Source of the DNA: JBBQVS01 sp964657325
GTDB taxonomy: Bacteria; Chloroflexota; Ktedonobacteria; Ktedonobacterales; Ktedonobacteraceae
DNA: 64,000 bases
Direction: 5' to 3'
NCBI GenBank assembly: GCA_964657325.1
Contig: CAZZVE010000003.1
Location: 1-64,000 of the forward strand
Part shown: positions 17,117-25,629 of the stretch, in pieces
Layout of the letters: the number at the start of each line of letters is the position of its first letter
Position numbering within the stretch: position 1 is the first letter of the stretch
Notes under the pieces: generated by a model
Seen by the model: the letters and a program-made list of their open reading frames with translations, nothing else
Told to the model about the DNA's origin: nothing
Database searches by the model: none
Made by a program: the position numbers and the translations under genes

Positions 17117-18745
17117 CTAGTACTCTGGCATCTGTGGAGCGGCGGCGGCGGCCTTCTCCGGTAGGTCGGTGATGAGAGCCTCGGTGGTGAGGATCATCGC
17201 TGCGATGCTGGTAGCATTCTGTAGCGCAGAACGTGTCACCTTGGCAGGGTCAACGATACCAACTTCAACCATGTCAACATAGGTGTCGGTAAGAACGTTG
17301 TAGCCAATGTTCTTATTGTTGCCATGCTCTTTCTGAGCGCGGCGCGCACCTTCGACGACAACGGAACCATCACGTCCACCATTAACAGCAAGCTGACGAA
17401 GTGGCTCTTCGAGCGCACGACGCAGGATGAATGCACCTGTCGCGGCATCGCCTGTGAGGTTCAAGCCATCGAGAGCCTCGATTGCGTTGACCAGCGCGAT
17501 ACCACCGCCTGGGACGATACCCTCTTCGACACCGGCGCGGGTGGCGGAAAGTGCATCTTCAACACGGGTCTTGCGGTACTTCAACTCAACTTCTGTGCCA
17601 GCACCAACGCGGATGAGGGCAACACCGCCAGACAACTTGGCGAGACGCTCCTGGAGTTTCTCACGGTCGTAATCGCTTGTGGTCTCTTCGATCTGAGCCT
17701 TAATTTGACGGATACGGCCCTGAATATCCGCGCTTTCGCCATGCCCCTCGACGACTGTTGTGTCGTCCTTGTGAGAGATAACCAAGCGGGCGGAACCGAG
17801 GTCTTCGAGCGTTGCGCTGTCGAGACGACGACCCATCTCTTCGCTGATGACGGTACCACCAGTGAGGACTGCGATGTCGCGCAGCATTTCTTTACGGCGA
17901 TCACCAAAGCCAGGTGCCTTGACTGCTAGCACGTTGAGGATACCACGGAGCTTGTTGACAACCAGTGTTGCCAATGCTTCGCCATCAACATCCTCTGCGA
18001 TAATAACGATTTCGCGCTTGCCCTGTTGGATCATCTTCTCAACGACTGGCAGAATATCCTGCACTGCGCTGATCTTCTTGTCAGTGATGAGGATGTAGGG
18101 ATTCTCAATCGAGGCTTCCATCTTCTCGGTGTTGGTTGCGAAGTAAGGGGAGATATAGCCCTTGTCGATCTGCATACCTTCGACATACTCGGTCTCGAAG
18201 TTGATGCCGCGTGACTCTTCAACGGTGATTACGCCGTCTTTACCAACACGGTCCATTACCTCAGCGATAAGATGTCCAATCTGCTCGTCGGCTGCCGAAA
18301 CAGTGGCGATCTGTGCGATCTCCTTCTGTCCATCGACAGGAATGGCCGACTTGCGAAGGTAGGCGACGACTGCTTCTGTACCACGATCAATGCCATACTT
18401 CAACTGCATTGGGTTGGCACCGGCTGCGAGGTTCTTCAAGCCCTCGTTGACGATGGCCTGAGCCAATACTGTTGCTGTAGTTGTGCCATCACCGGCGACA
18501 TCATTGGTCTTGGTCGCAGCCTCTTTGAGGAGTTGCGCGCCCATGTTCTCGAATGGGTCTTCAAGCTGAATTTCTTTTGCAACGGTCACACCATCATGAG
18601 TGACGCTAGGCGCGCCGAACTTCTTGTCGAGGGCAACGTTGCGACCCTTTGGTCCAAGTGTGGTCTTTACTGCACCTGCAAGAGTGTCGATACCGCGTTT
18701 AAGTGCGCGACGAGCCTCTTCGTCAAATACGAGTTGCTTTGCCAT
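17117..18745 (-). CDS. groL: Chaperonin GroEL (60 kDa)
   Basis: The protein is 542 aa, the normal length. It forms the double-ring ATP-driven folding chamber with GroES. Signatures include LGPKGRNVALDKKFG near 30, the ATP loop GDGTTTATVLA near 85, and AALEEP-type RRALEEPLRQLAVNGG near 400. The C-terminus ends in MPEY rather than the common GGM repeats. It lies 22 bp after groES in the same operon. Confidence 0.97.
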   Translation of the reverse strand: MAKQLVFDEEARRALKRGIDTLAGAVKTTLGPKGRNVALDKKFGAPSVTHDGVTVAKEIQLEDPFENMGAQLLKEAATKTNDVAGDGTTTATVLAQAIVNEGLKNLAAGANPMQLKYGIDRGTEAVVAYLRKSAIPVDGQKEIAQIATVSAADEQIGHLIAEVMDRVGKDGVITVEESRGINFETEYVEGMQIDKGYISPYFATNTEKMEASIENPYILITDKKISAVQDILPVVEKMIQQGKREIVIIAEDVDGEALATLVVNKLRGILNVLAVKAPGFGDRRKEMLRDIAVLTGGTVISEEMGRRLDSATLEDLGSARLVISHKDDTTVVEGHGESADIQGRIRQIKAQIEETTSDYDREKLQERLAKLSGGVALIRVGAGTEVELKYRKTRVEDALSATRAGVEEGIVPGGGIALVNAIEALDGLNLTGDAATGAFILRRALEEPLRQLAVNGGRDGSVVVEGARRAQKEHGNNKNIGYNVLTDTYVDMVEVGIVDPAKVTRSALQNATSIAAMILTTEALITDLPEKAAAAAPQMPEY

Positions 18746-18767
18746 GTTTCTCTATCTCCTTCAACAA

Positions 18768-19058
18768 CTAGCTGAGAATAGCTAGAATGTCGTTTTCTTT
18801 CAATACAAGATACTCTTCGTTGTCCAATTTGAACTCGGTACCACCATATTTGGCGAATAGCACGCGGTCTCCCTCGTGTACGTCAACGGGTGAGCGGTCT
18901 CCATTGTCCAACAAGCGTCCGGTGCCAACAGCGATAACTGTGCCTTCCTGGGGCTTCTCTTTCGCTGTATCGGGAAGAACGATGCCGCTCTTAGTGACTT
19001 CCTCTTTTGCTGCTGGCTTTACGACCACGCGGTCGCCAACAGGACGAATCTTTGCCAC
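18768..19058 (-). CDS. groS: Co-chaperonin GroES (10 kDa)
   Basis: The protein is 96 aa with the full GroES fold: IRPVGDRVVVKP at the N-terminus, the mobile loop EVTKSGIVLPD, and VLFAKYGGTEF. It caps the GroEL chamber. The start is a GTG at 19058, with AAGGAG eight bases upstream; a nearby ATG is out of frame. It lies between the Cys-rich gene (40 bp upstream) and groEL. Confidence 0.97.
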   Translation of the reverse strand: MAKIRPVGDRVVVKPAAKEEVTKSGIVLPDTAKEKPQEGTVIAVGTGRLLDNGDRSPVDVHEGDRVLFAKYGGTEFKLDNEEYLVLKENDILAILS

Positions 19059-19098
19059 GATGCATACTCCTTTTCGTTATATCCTTGAACAAACGGTA

Positions 19099-19359
19099 TT
19101 ATTGTTCTTGCTCGCGTCCATACTCGGCTCCGTAGTGGATGACTCCAGAAATATTTACCGAGCGATAGAGTGAGTAATCACAGGTGCAAGGGCCACCCGC
19201 AGCACAGCCAGTACAGCAATAGGATGTATCCTGCACGACGACTGCGGGCCAAAGGATTTCAATGTCACAGTTCGCGCACCGTACACGCGGCTCTGGTTTG
19301 GCTGAATGTGCGGTGTGTGTGTGTTCGCTGTATTGTGAAGAGTTGCTCTGTGCATTCAT
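19099..19359 (-). CDS. Small Cys-rich metal-binding protein at the head of the groES-groEL operon
   Basis: The protein is 86 aa. Cysteines lie at 28, 31, 48, 49, 52, 58 and 60 (CANC, YCCTGC, GPCTC), a pattern resembling the metal-binding YCCxGC segment found at the N-terminus of some cation-transport ATPases. The N-terminus is polar and His-rich. The ATG at 19359 follows AAGGA by five bases; an upstream ATG lacks such a site. It is 40 bp from groES and probably on the same mRNA. The function is unknown; a zinc or copper storage or sensing role is a guess. Confidence 0.7.
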   Translation of the reverse strand: MNAQSNSSQYSEHTHTAHSAKPEPRVRCANCDIEILWPAVVVQDTSYCCTGCAAGGPCTCDYSLYRSVNISGVIHYGAEYGREQEQ

Positions 19360-19421
19360 ATCCTTGTGCCTTTGGTATTGCCCTTGCGCGTTAGCTTCTG
19401 TGTGTAAGTATGCCATGTATT

Positions 19422-19508
19422 GTGTTAGAACAACGTAGGAGGAGTGTTAGAGGAGTGTTAGAATCTGTCGATATTTTTATTATAGGTGAACGAACAGTAG
19501 TCTTGTAA
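19422..19508 (-). promoter_or_regulatory. Promoter of the Cys-rich-groES-groEL operon with direct repeats
   Basis: On the minus strand TTACAA (19503-19508), 18 bp and TATAAT (19479-19484) form a promoter. Downstream, two direct repeats of CTAACACTC (19453-19461 and 19442-19450) and a partial third (CTAACAC, 19422-19428) lie in the predicted leader. Each resembles the left half of CIRCE (TTAGCACTC) at 7 of 9 positions, but there is no inverted partner. Confidence 0.5.
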
Positions 19509-19555
19509 AACCTTATCTTTACAAACGGATTCGTTTCTATTACACTTTCAAGTAG

Positions 19556-20002
19556 ATGCAAATATCACAGAAGAGGCATATCTTGAGCAATTATAGACAC
19601 GAAGATGAAACGAACGACTTTGAAGTCGAAATAACTGACCTGGATACAGCCTATGAAGGCAATAGAACAGTAGATATGTGGCTATTCTTGCAACGTCTCT
19701 ACTCAAAAGTACAGTCAAAGCAAATGCTCTCTTCTGCTTTAAGAGTAACAGTACTTATCATTGTTTTCCTTCTTCCAATGGCAAGTTCATATTCTGGGCG
19801 TATAAAGGATGTTCCTACAGGAACTCCACTTGCTACAGAATGCAGAATGATTCATTTCTTTACAGTAGACAAAGCGACAGACACACCAGCCGTATCATAT
19901 TTTGTTGTAAGTGGAATACTGTCCAAAGATGATATGGCTACAGGTAAAACCTTCAAAGTATGTAACTCACCTTCACAAAAGTCAAATATTCTCTATCCTT
20001 AA
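19556..20002 (+). CDS. Hypothetical single-pass membrane protein
   Basis: The frame is 148 aa. The N-terminal ~60 residues are acidic and cytosolic in character (HEDETNDFEVEITDLD). One membrane segment lies near 64-80 (VTVLIIVFLLPMASS), followed by a ~65-residue outer part with two Cys. I do not recognise a family. A TTG at 19583 with AGAGG upstream is an alternative start. It ends naturally 24 bases before an assembly gap. Confidence 0.5.
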   Translation: MQISQKRHILSNYRHEDETNDFEVEITDLDTAYEGNRTVDMWLFLQRLYSKVQSKQMLSSALRVTVLIIVFLLPMASSYSGRIKDVPTGTPLATECRMIHFFTVDKATDTPAVSYFVVSGILSKDDMATGKTFKVCNSPSQKSNILYP

Positions 20003-20026
20003 ATTATAAGAAATGAAGCGAAAGCA

Positions 20027-20126
20027 NNNNNNNNNNNNNNNNNNNNNNNNNNNNNNNNNNNNNNNNNNNNNNNNNNNNNNNNNNNNNNNNNNNNNNNNNN
20101 NNNNNNNNNNNNNNNNNNNNNNNNNN
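20027..20126. other. Assembly gap (100 N)
   Basis: Exactly 100 N, the usual placeholder for a gap of unknown size. Any frame read through it is meaningless. Confidence 0.99.
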
Positions 20127-20127
20127 T

Positions 20128-20238
20128 GCACTACTTGCCAATTCGTCGCGCTTTTTTCCACGTGGCCTGACTGTACGTCTGACAATGCTAGCCATCAGAC
20201 TACGCCAACGACCCACACTACGAGCCAAGGCAGCCTAA
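20128..20238 (+). CDS. Possible 3' end of a gene cut by the gap
   Basis: Directly after the gap a frame reads about 36 codons to a TAA, rich in Arg and Leu (for example TVRLTMLAIRLRQRP). This resembles a basic protein C-terminus. The true frame is not known because the gap length is not known; a neighbouring frame with two CxxC pairs is also open. Treat as tentative. Confidence 0.25.
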   Translation, partial: ALLANSSRFFPRGLTVRLTMLAIRLRQRPTLRAKAA

Positions 20239-20273
20239 CACACATCTTTTGTACGCATTGCGGAAAGAAAGAC

Positions 20274-20309
20274 GAGGGGAAGACCCTGCTGATAGAAAGC
20301 CATCCCCTC
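20274..20309. terminator. Possible weak hairpin
   Basis: GAGGGGA and TCCCCTC are separated by 22 bases. It lies after the possible gene end at 20238 and has no U tract on the plus strand. Confidence 0.25.
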
Positions 20310-20352
20310 TCGCCAGCACTCCTGCTCTCTTGTCTCATGTGAAAATATAGAC

Positions 20353-20760
20353 TTATATCAATACGTTTTCAATAACTTGCAAAAAATCATCAACATCAAA
20401 TGGCTTTTGAATGGTGACAAGCCGATGTTGCTTTATATCGTTCATCGACTTTTCGGATACTTGAGCTGTCAAGACAATTGCTGGGATATTTTCTAGTCCT
20501 TTTGTTGTATGAAGAATGTCATAGAGTTCAATGCCTGTCATCGTGGCAAGATGATAGTCAAGAAGAAAGAGTGTTGGTTTTATATGCTTGACAAGATGGA
20601 GTGCTTCAAGACTTGTTGTAACGAGGAGCGTGAGATAATCGGTTTCCGACGAGATAATTTCCTTAACCATTTCACCAATGCCGCTATCATCTTCAACTAC
20701 TAGAATAGTCTCTATTTTCTTCTGAAGCTTTTTGTCGTTCAGAACTAGCTGTTGTTGCAT
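20353..20760 (-). CDS. Single-domain response regulator
   Basis: The protein is 135 aa with only a receiver domain. The acidic cluster VVEDD is at 21-25, the phospho-acceptor Asp68 is in LFLLDYH, Thr is in VLTAQ and Lys in IQKPF. There is no output domain, as in CheY-like or relay regulators. The start is the ATG at 20760 or a TTG two codons upstream. No kinase is adjacent. It is divergent from the biotin carrier gene. Confidence 0.88.
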   Translation of the reverse strand: MQQQLVLNDKKLQKKIETILVVEDDSGIGEMVKEIISSETDYLTLLVTTSLEALHLVKHIKPTLFLLDYHLATMTGIELYDILHTTKGLENIPAIVLTAQVSEKSMNDIKQHRLVTIQKPFDVDDFLQVIENVLI

Positions 20761-20985
20761 GAGCAATCTCTTTTCTGAGCCATGAATTAGATCTACTTAT
20801 ATTTGTCACTATATAAGCCTTATAACAAAGATGCTTATGTATCTAAATACAGGTATGTTAGACGGTGGAAGCAAAAGAAAGTCACTCCAGCTTATAAAAC
20901 AGCAAAGACTCTGTGACTTCGCTTCACACCTACCACCAAATTGTGGCATAATGCCGTATAACATACAGTACAAAGAGGTAGATAT

Positions 20986-21549
20986 ATGACTTACATCACA
21001 ACTGTAAACAAGCAAACGTATCGTGTCGAGACAGGAGAAGAGGGACAGCAAGCTGTAATACTTGAAGGCGTTGCTCATGCGATAGACTGGCAACAGGTCG
21101 CGCCACTTAGTGCGGATGGCAAGGGGGTTGTGAGCGAAGGTGGACGTTATAGCCTGCTTATAGAAGGCAAAACATATGAGGTGTTCGCACGCCGCATCAC
21201 GAAGGCCGATCAGAAAGGCAGTGAGACCTATGAGATACAGGTCGTGGGTCAACGCTTCGAAGTCAATGTCGAGGATGAACGTGCAAAGCTCCTCGCAGGT
21301 CTGGCACGTTCAACAGCCACAACTGGTGAGGCAACGGTACAGGCTCCAATGCCGGGTCTGGTTGTTGGGGTACCGTTAGAGCAAGGAACAACCGTTGAGG
21401 CCGGTCAAACAGTGATTGTGCTTGAAGCGATGAAAATGGAGAATGATCTATCCTCACCCATTGCTGGCGTTCTCAAAGAGATACGAGTCAATAAAGGACA
21501 GACGGTCGATCAAGGTGAAGTCTTGGTGATTATCACGGCAAGCGAATAA
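20986..21549 (+). CDS. Biotin carboxyl carrier protein (biotin/lipoyl attachment domain)
   Basis: The protein is 187 aa. The C-terminal ~75 residues are a biotinyl domain with VLEAMKMEN, so Lys150 is the biotinylation site. The N-terminal half resembles the linker domain of acyl-CoA carboxylase alpha chains. It would carry CO2 in an acetyl- or propionyl-CoA carboxylase. Methylmalonyl-CoA mutase lies just past the TnpB insertion, which favours propionyl-CoA. No carboxylase or carboxyltransferase subunit is in the window. AGAGGTAGATAT precedes the ATG. Confidence 0.88.
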   Translation: MTYITTVNKQTYRVETGEEGQQAVILEGVAHAIDWQQVAPLSADGKGVVSEGGRYSLLIEGKTYEVFARRITKADQKGSETYEIQVVGQRFEVNVEDERAKLLAGLARSTATTGEATVQAPMPGLVVGVPLEQGTTVEAGQTVIVLEAMKMENDLSSPIAGVLKEIRVNKGQTVDQGEVLVIITASE

Positions 21550-21695
21550 TCCTTCTAGTTGGTAGTATGTTATTCAGAGGCCGCGTAAAACCCCTAGCTT
21601 CCAGCTATGAAGATACGAGCGGCGTTCCTTTCGGGGCGTGATAGAAACGGGGCAAGATGCTTGATATGACGGTATGTTTACGCTATACTACATTT

Positions 21696-21866
21696 ATGAG
21701 CTAAACAACATCTAAGCATCCGCGAGTCACGGCGTACATTCCGCAAGAAACGTTGGATGCACTGAAAGCAGAGGCCAAGAAGAACAGGCGATCAATGAAT
21801 AATCAGTTGGTCGTGTGTTTAGAGCAGTGCTTGCAGAAAGGAGACACGAATGAGAAAAAGCTATAA
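21696..21866 (+). pseudogene. Ribbon-helix-helix (Arc-like) protein, stop at codon 3
   Basis: After ATG AGC a TAA (21702-21704) interrupts a frame that otherwise continues for 53 codons with the RHH-like pattern RVTAYIPQETLDALKAEAKK and RRSMNNQLVVCLEQ. No other start codon precedes the conserved part. The last 17 bases overlap the tnpB start, as expected for a co-translated pair. One base change would restore it. Small RHH genes next to tnpB are known in some IS families. Confidence 0.6.
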
Positions 21867-22967
21867 GTATCGTTTGTCTCCTACCCGAAAACAACAGGAA
21901 GCATTACAAGAGACGCTGGACCGATGCCGGGAACTCTATAATGCAGCACTCCAAGAACGCCGTGATGCCTACCGAATGTGTGGCGTGAGCCTCACCTACT
22001 ATGACCAAGCCGCCGAGCTTTCTGAGATCAAGGAGCTTCGAGAAGAGTATATAGCCATTCATAGTCAGGTGCTCCAAGATGTGTTACGTCGTGTCGAAAA
22101 GGGCATGAAAGCCTTCTTTCGCCGAGTCAAACATGGTGAGAAAGCAGGGTATCCACGCTTTCAAAGACGCGATAGATACGATAGTTTTACGTATCCGCAA
22201 GCAGGGTATAGCATCACGCAGGACAGCCGTGTGTGCCTCTCCAAACTTGGAAGCATCAAAGTGAAGCTGCACCGACCGATACAAGGCACGATCAAGACGT
22301 GTACCGTGAAGCGCGAAGGGGAGCACTGGTACATGGTGTTTTCCTGTGAGGTGGAGTACATAGGAGCACGCTTGCCCTACACGGATGACGCGATCGGTAT
22401 TGATTTGGGCGTATTGCACTTTGCCACGCTCAGCACTGGCGACAAGATAGAGAACCCGCGTTTCTTTCGTCGAGCAGAAAAGAAGGTACACAAAGCGCAC
22501 CGTCAGCTCAGCCGATGCAAGAGGGGAAGTCATAGACGCACCAAGGCCCAGAAGCAGGTGAGCAAGGCGCACAGGAAGGTCAAGAACCAACGTGCTGATT
22601 TTTTGCATAAGCAATCAAGGCAATTGGTCAACACCTACGAGGTGATTGTGTTTGAGGACCTAGCACCGTCAAACATGAGTAAAGCCCCGAAACCAAAGCA
22701 GGATGAGAACGGAAGGTATCTTCCAAATGGGGCAAGAGCAAAGCGGAAGAAGCTGGCTCGGTCCATGTGCTGAGAGTGAACCCAAAGTATACCAGTCAAG
22801 TCTGTAGCGGATGCGGCTCTCTGCGTAAGAAAGACCTCTCCGAACGTTGGCATAGTTGTGAGTGCGGGACAGAGCTAGATAGAGACCACAACGCTGCAAT
22901 AAACATCCTTGCAAAAGGGATACAAACACGTTCGGGTGGGACACATCCAACAGGCTCACCCCTGTAG
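21850..22967 (+). pseudogene. tnpB: TnpB (OrfB) RNA-guided nuclease, internal deletion and frameshift
   Basis: Codons 1-307 hold the N-terminal helix-turn-helix region (KYRLSPTRKQQEALQETLDR), RuvC-I Asp in IGIDLGVLHFA and RuvC-II Glu in VFEDLAPSNM. The frame then stops at 22773. A second frame, readable from about 22750, continues with EEAG...RVNPKYTSQ, the zinc finger CSGCG...CECG and RuvC-III Asp in LDRDHNAA, ending at 22967. About 25-30 residues expected between NGARAKR and AEEAG are missing, so a deletion of a length not divisible by three joined the parts, probably at the AAAGCGGAAGAAG stretch. All three catalytic acids survive but not in one protein. Confidence 0.85.
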
Positions 22968-23002
22968 AAGCCCCTGCGTTCTATGCATGGGGTATGTCAC
23001 AA
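22890..23002 (+). ncRNA. Possible omega-RNA (reRNA) region of the tnpB element
   Basis: In TnpB elements the guide RNA scaffold spans the 3' end of tnpB and the right end of the element, with the guide in the flank. Here the right end has a CCCC-TGC / GCA-GGGG stem with a one-base bulge (about 22973-22994). Bases following about 23002 would act as guide. Position is inferred from family knowledge; boundaries are approximate. Confidence 0.35.
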
Positions 23003-23032
23003 TTCTGATGAGATGCAAAGAAGGAGACATAT

Positions 23033-24700
23033 ATGGACCAGCAGGTAAGCAAGTCTGCCGCGGAGTTGCGCGAGACAACTGCTCGTGCTGCGCAAGAAAA
23101 GACGCCAGAACGCCGGGAAAAGTTCGTCACAAGCTCAAACATCGAAGTACCAGTTGTCGCAACCGCCGACGACTTGCGCGATGTCGATATGCAAGAAAAG
23201 CTAGGTTCCCCCGGAGAATTTCCCTTCACACGTGGTATCCGTCCTGGTATGTACCGTTCACGTTTATGGACGATGCGTCAATATGCTGGTTTTGCAACGG
23301 CGGAAGAGTCGAATAAACGCTATCACTACTTATTAGCACAAGGCACAACAGGTCTCTCTGTTGCCTTTGATCTTCCTACGCAAATGGGCTATGATGCCGA
23401 CCATCCTCTTGCTGAGGGAGAGGTGGGCAAGGTTGGTGTCTCAATCTCTAGTCTCGAAGACATGGAAATACTGTTACACGGTCTACCACTTGACCGTATC
23501 AGTACTTCTATGACCATCAACGCTACCGCGAGTATTCTTCTTGCCCTCTATATTGCCGTTGCGAAAAAGCAGGGCATTGAGCCGCGTAAGCTTTCAGGGA
23601 CTGTGCAAAACGACATTCTGAAAGAATATATCGCGCGTGGCACCTACATTTATCCGCCAGAGCACTCGATGCGTATCATCACGGATATTTTTCGCTTCTG
23701 TGGTGAACAGGTTCCACGCTGGAATACCATTAGCATTAGTGGCTATCACATTCGTGAGGCTGGCTCAACGGCTGTACAAGAGGTCGCATTCACGCTCTCG
23801 AACGCAATTAGCTATGTCCAGTCCGCGCTCAATGCAGGTCTGAATGTGGATCGTTTCGCAGGTCAACTCTCTTTCTTTTTCAATAGTCACAACAACCTGT
23901 TTGAAGAGGTTGCCAAGTTTCGCGCGGCGCGGCGTATGTGGGCGCATATCATGAAGGAACGCTTTTCTGCACAAGACCCACGCTCGATGATGTTGCGCTT
24001 CCATACGCAGACAGCAGGTTCTACACTCACGGCACAACAGCCTGATAATAACATTGTACGTACTGCATATCAGGCATTGGCAGCTGTCCTGGGTGGTACG
24101 CAATCACTGCATACCAACTCGAAGGACGAGGCACTCTCGCTCCCTACCGAAGAGTCAGCACGTGTGGCACTGCGCACACAACAGATACTGGCCCTGGAAA
24201 CGGGAGCTGCCGATACCGTCGATCCACTCGCAGGTTCATACTATATTGAGTCTTTGACGAATGAGATTGAACAGCGAGCATGGGAGTATATAGAGAAGAT
24301 CGACGCGCTTGGTGGCAGCGTACACGCAATTGAGCACGGCTTTATGCAGGCTGAGATCGAGCAGGCAGCCTATGACTATCAGCTTGCGTTGGAAGAGAAA
24401 CGCGCTATTGTCGTTGGCGTCAACCGTTTTACGATTGAGCAAGAGGTACGCCCCGACTTGCTGAAGATGGATATTGAGATGGGCAAGCGGCAGACAGCGA
24501 AAATTGCGGTACTTCGCCAGAAGCGCGATAATGAATTGGTGCAACAGAAACTGCATGCCCTTGAACAGGGGGCGGCTGGCACAGAAAATGTGATGCCGTT
24601 GATCATTGATGCGGTAGAGGCATACGCAACACTTGGTGAGATTAGCGATACTATGCGTCGCGTGTTTGGTGAACAACACGAATTTCGTAGTGCGGAATAG
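23033..24700 (+). CDS. Methylmalonyl-CoA mutase, large-subunit (catalytic) domain
   Basis: The protein is 555 aa and covers the substrate-binding TIM barrel only; the cobalamin-binding domain is absent and should be a separate small subunit, not in this window. Signatures include RPGMYRSRLWTMRQYAGFA, SGTVQNDILKEYIARGTYIY, and ISISGYHIREAG with the catalytic His. It interconverts succinyl-CoA and methylmalonyl-CoA using B12. AAGGAG precedes the ATG. With the biotin carrier gene before the TnpB element it suggests a propionyl-CoA route. Confidence 0.93.
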   Translation: MDQQVSKSAAELRETTARAAQEKTPERREKFVTSSNIEVPVVATADDLRDVDMQEKLGSPGEFPFTRGIRPGMYRSRLWTMRQYAGFATAEESNKRYHYLLAQGTTGLSVAFDLPTQMGYDADHPLAEGEVGKVGVSISSLEDMEILLHGLPLDRISTSMTINATASILLALYIAVAKKQGIEPRKLSGTVQNDILKEYIARGTYIYPPEHSMRIITDIFRFCGEQVPRWNTISISGYHIREAGSTAVQEVAFTLSNAISYVQSALNAGLNVDRFAGQLSFFFNSHNNLFEEVAKFRAARRMWAHIMKERFSAQDPRSMMLRFHTQTAGSTLTAQQPDNNIVRTAYQALAAVLGGTQSLHTNSKDEALSLPTEESARVALRTQQILALETGAADTVDPLAGSYYIESLTNEIEQRAWEYIEKIDALGGSVHAIEHGFMQAEIEQAAYDYQLALEEKRAIVVGVNRFTIEQEVRPDLLKMDIEMGKRQTAKIAVLRQKRDNELVQQKLHALEQGAAGTENVMPLIIDAVEAYATLGEISDTMRRVFGEQHEFRSAE

Positions 24701-24826
24701 AAATAAAAAGCTATGCAGCAACAATGGAACTTGGATGAGGAGTCGTCAGAGGTGCAGCCTGGACGTGATGCTGAGCGCAGTATACATACGTTTGACGACG
24801 CGAAACGGAGAATTATAGGGAAGGCG

Positions 24827-25621
24827 ATGGCTCCCATTGGTGTTTTCGATTCTGGCGCAGGTGGCTTAACTATTCTTTCAGCGTTGCAGCAAGAACTACC
24901 TCAAGAGAACTACATCTACATTGGGGATACAGCGCATTGTCCTTATGGCGTTCGCAGTGATGCTGAAATCGCCGAATTAACGTCGAACGCATGTCGTTTT
25001 CTGATTGAGCAAGGTGTCAAGCTGATTGTGATTGCATGCAATACAGCATCACAGGCTGCCCTGAACGTAGTTCGTTCGACCTTTGATGTACCATTTGTGG
25101 GTGTCGTACCTGCTGTAAAGCCAGCTGCGCGTGCGACGAGACGTGGAAGTATTGGTGTCGCCGCTACAAATCAAGCAGTGAAAGCTGCGTACTTGCATCA
25201 CCTGATAGAAGACTTTGCGGCAGGTGTGCAGGTCTACGCTGTCGGTTGTCCAGAACTGGTGACGCTGGTTGAGCATGGCGAACTGAATGGGCCAGTTGTT
25301 GAGGAAACATTGCAGCACGTTTTGTATCCCCTGCTCTCAAAGAATATTGATGTGCTTGTACTTGGATGTACACATTTTCCCGCAATGCGTTCAGCGATTG
25401 AGCATGTGGCTGGTAAGAATGTGCTGGTAATTGATAGTGGTGCAGCCGTTGCGCGTCGTACTCGTGCTGTGCTCGACACCGAGTCTCTTGTTCGCCCTGT
25501 CAATGTTCCTGAAAGTAGGGGTACTCTAACTGTATGGTGTAGTGGGAATGCAGAGGCTTTCAGTGATGTTGCTAGCAAGGTGCTAGGCTACCCTGTTGTT
25601 GCCCATCATGTATCGCTATAA
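24827..25621 (+). CDS. murI: Glutamate racemase
   Basis: The protein is 264 aa from the ATG at 24827. It makes D-glutamate for peptidoglycan. The two catalytic cysteines are Cys71 (IACNTAS) and Cys181 (LGCTHFP); FDSGAGG with Asp8-Ser9 is at the N-terminus. The frame is open from an ATG at 24713, 12 bases after the mutase gene, which would add 38 polar residues; AGGGAAGG before 24827 and family length favour the shorter form. It is probably co-transcribed with the mutase gene and the PAP2-like gene 8 bp downstream. Confidence 0.92.
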   Translation: MAPIGVFDSGAGGLTILSALQQELPQENYIYIGDTAHCPYGVRSDAEIAELTSNACRFLIEQGVKLIVIACNTASQAALNVVRSTFDVPFVGVVPAVKPAARATRRGSIGVAATNQAVKAAYLHHLIEDFAAGVQVYAVGCPELVTLVEHGELNGPVVEETLQHVLYPLLSKNIDVLVLGCTHFPAMRSAIEHVAGKNVLVIDSGAAVARRTRAVLDTESLVRPVNVPESRGTLTVWCSGNAEAFSDVASKVLGYPVVAHHVSL

Positions 25622-25629
25622 GGAAAAAT

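Larger units (their letters stand above)
21572..23002 (+). mobile_element. IS200/IS605-like tnpB-only element, decayed
   Basis: The element carries a broken ribbon-helix-helix reading frame and a broken tnpB, with no tnpA. Near the left end GCCGC (21580-21584) and GCGGC (21619-21623) could pair. The right end has the family-typical GAAGCCCCTGCGTTCTATGC-type hairpin (about 22970-22998). No terminal inverted repeats or target duplications are expected for this group. Exact ends are estimates. It separates the biotin carrier gene from methylmalonyl-CoA mutase. Confidence 0.7.

Noticed and set aside
19422..19461. CIRCE element
   Set aside because: Only direct repeats resembling one half are present; the inverted second half is missing.
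20004..20342. Frames reading through the run of N
   Set aside because: The frame across an unknown-length gap has no meaning; only sequence right of the gap was considered.
20809..21252. Minus-strand frame opposite the biotin carrier gene
   Set aside because: It is antisense to a well-supported gene and has no recognisable domain or ribosome site.
23003..23032. B12 riboswitch ahead of methylmalonyl-CoA mutase
   Set aside because: Only 30 bases separate the mobile element from the gene and no B12-box was recognised.
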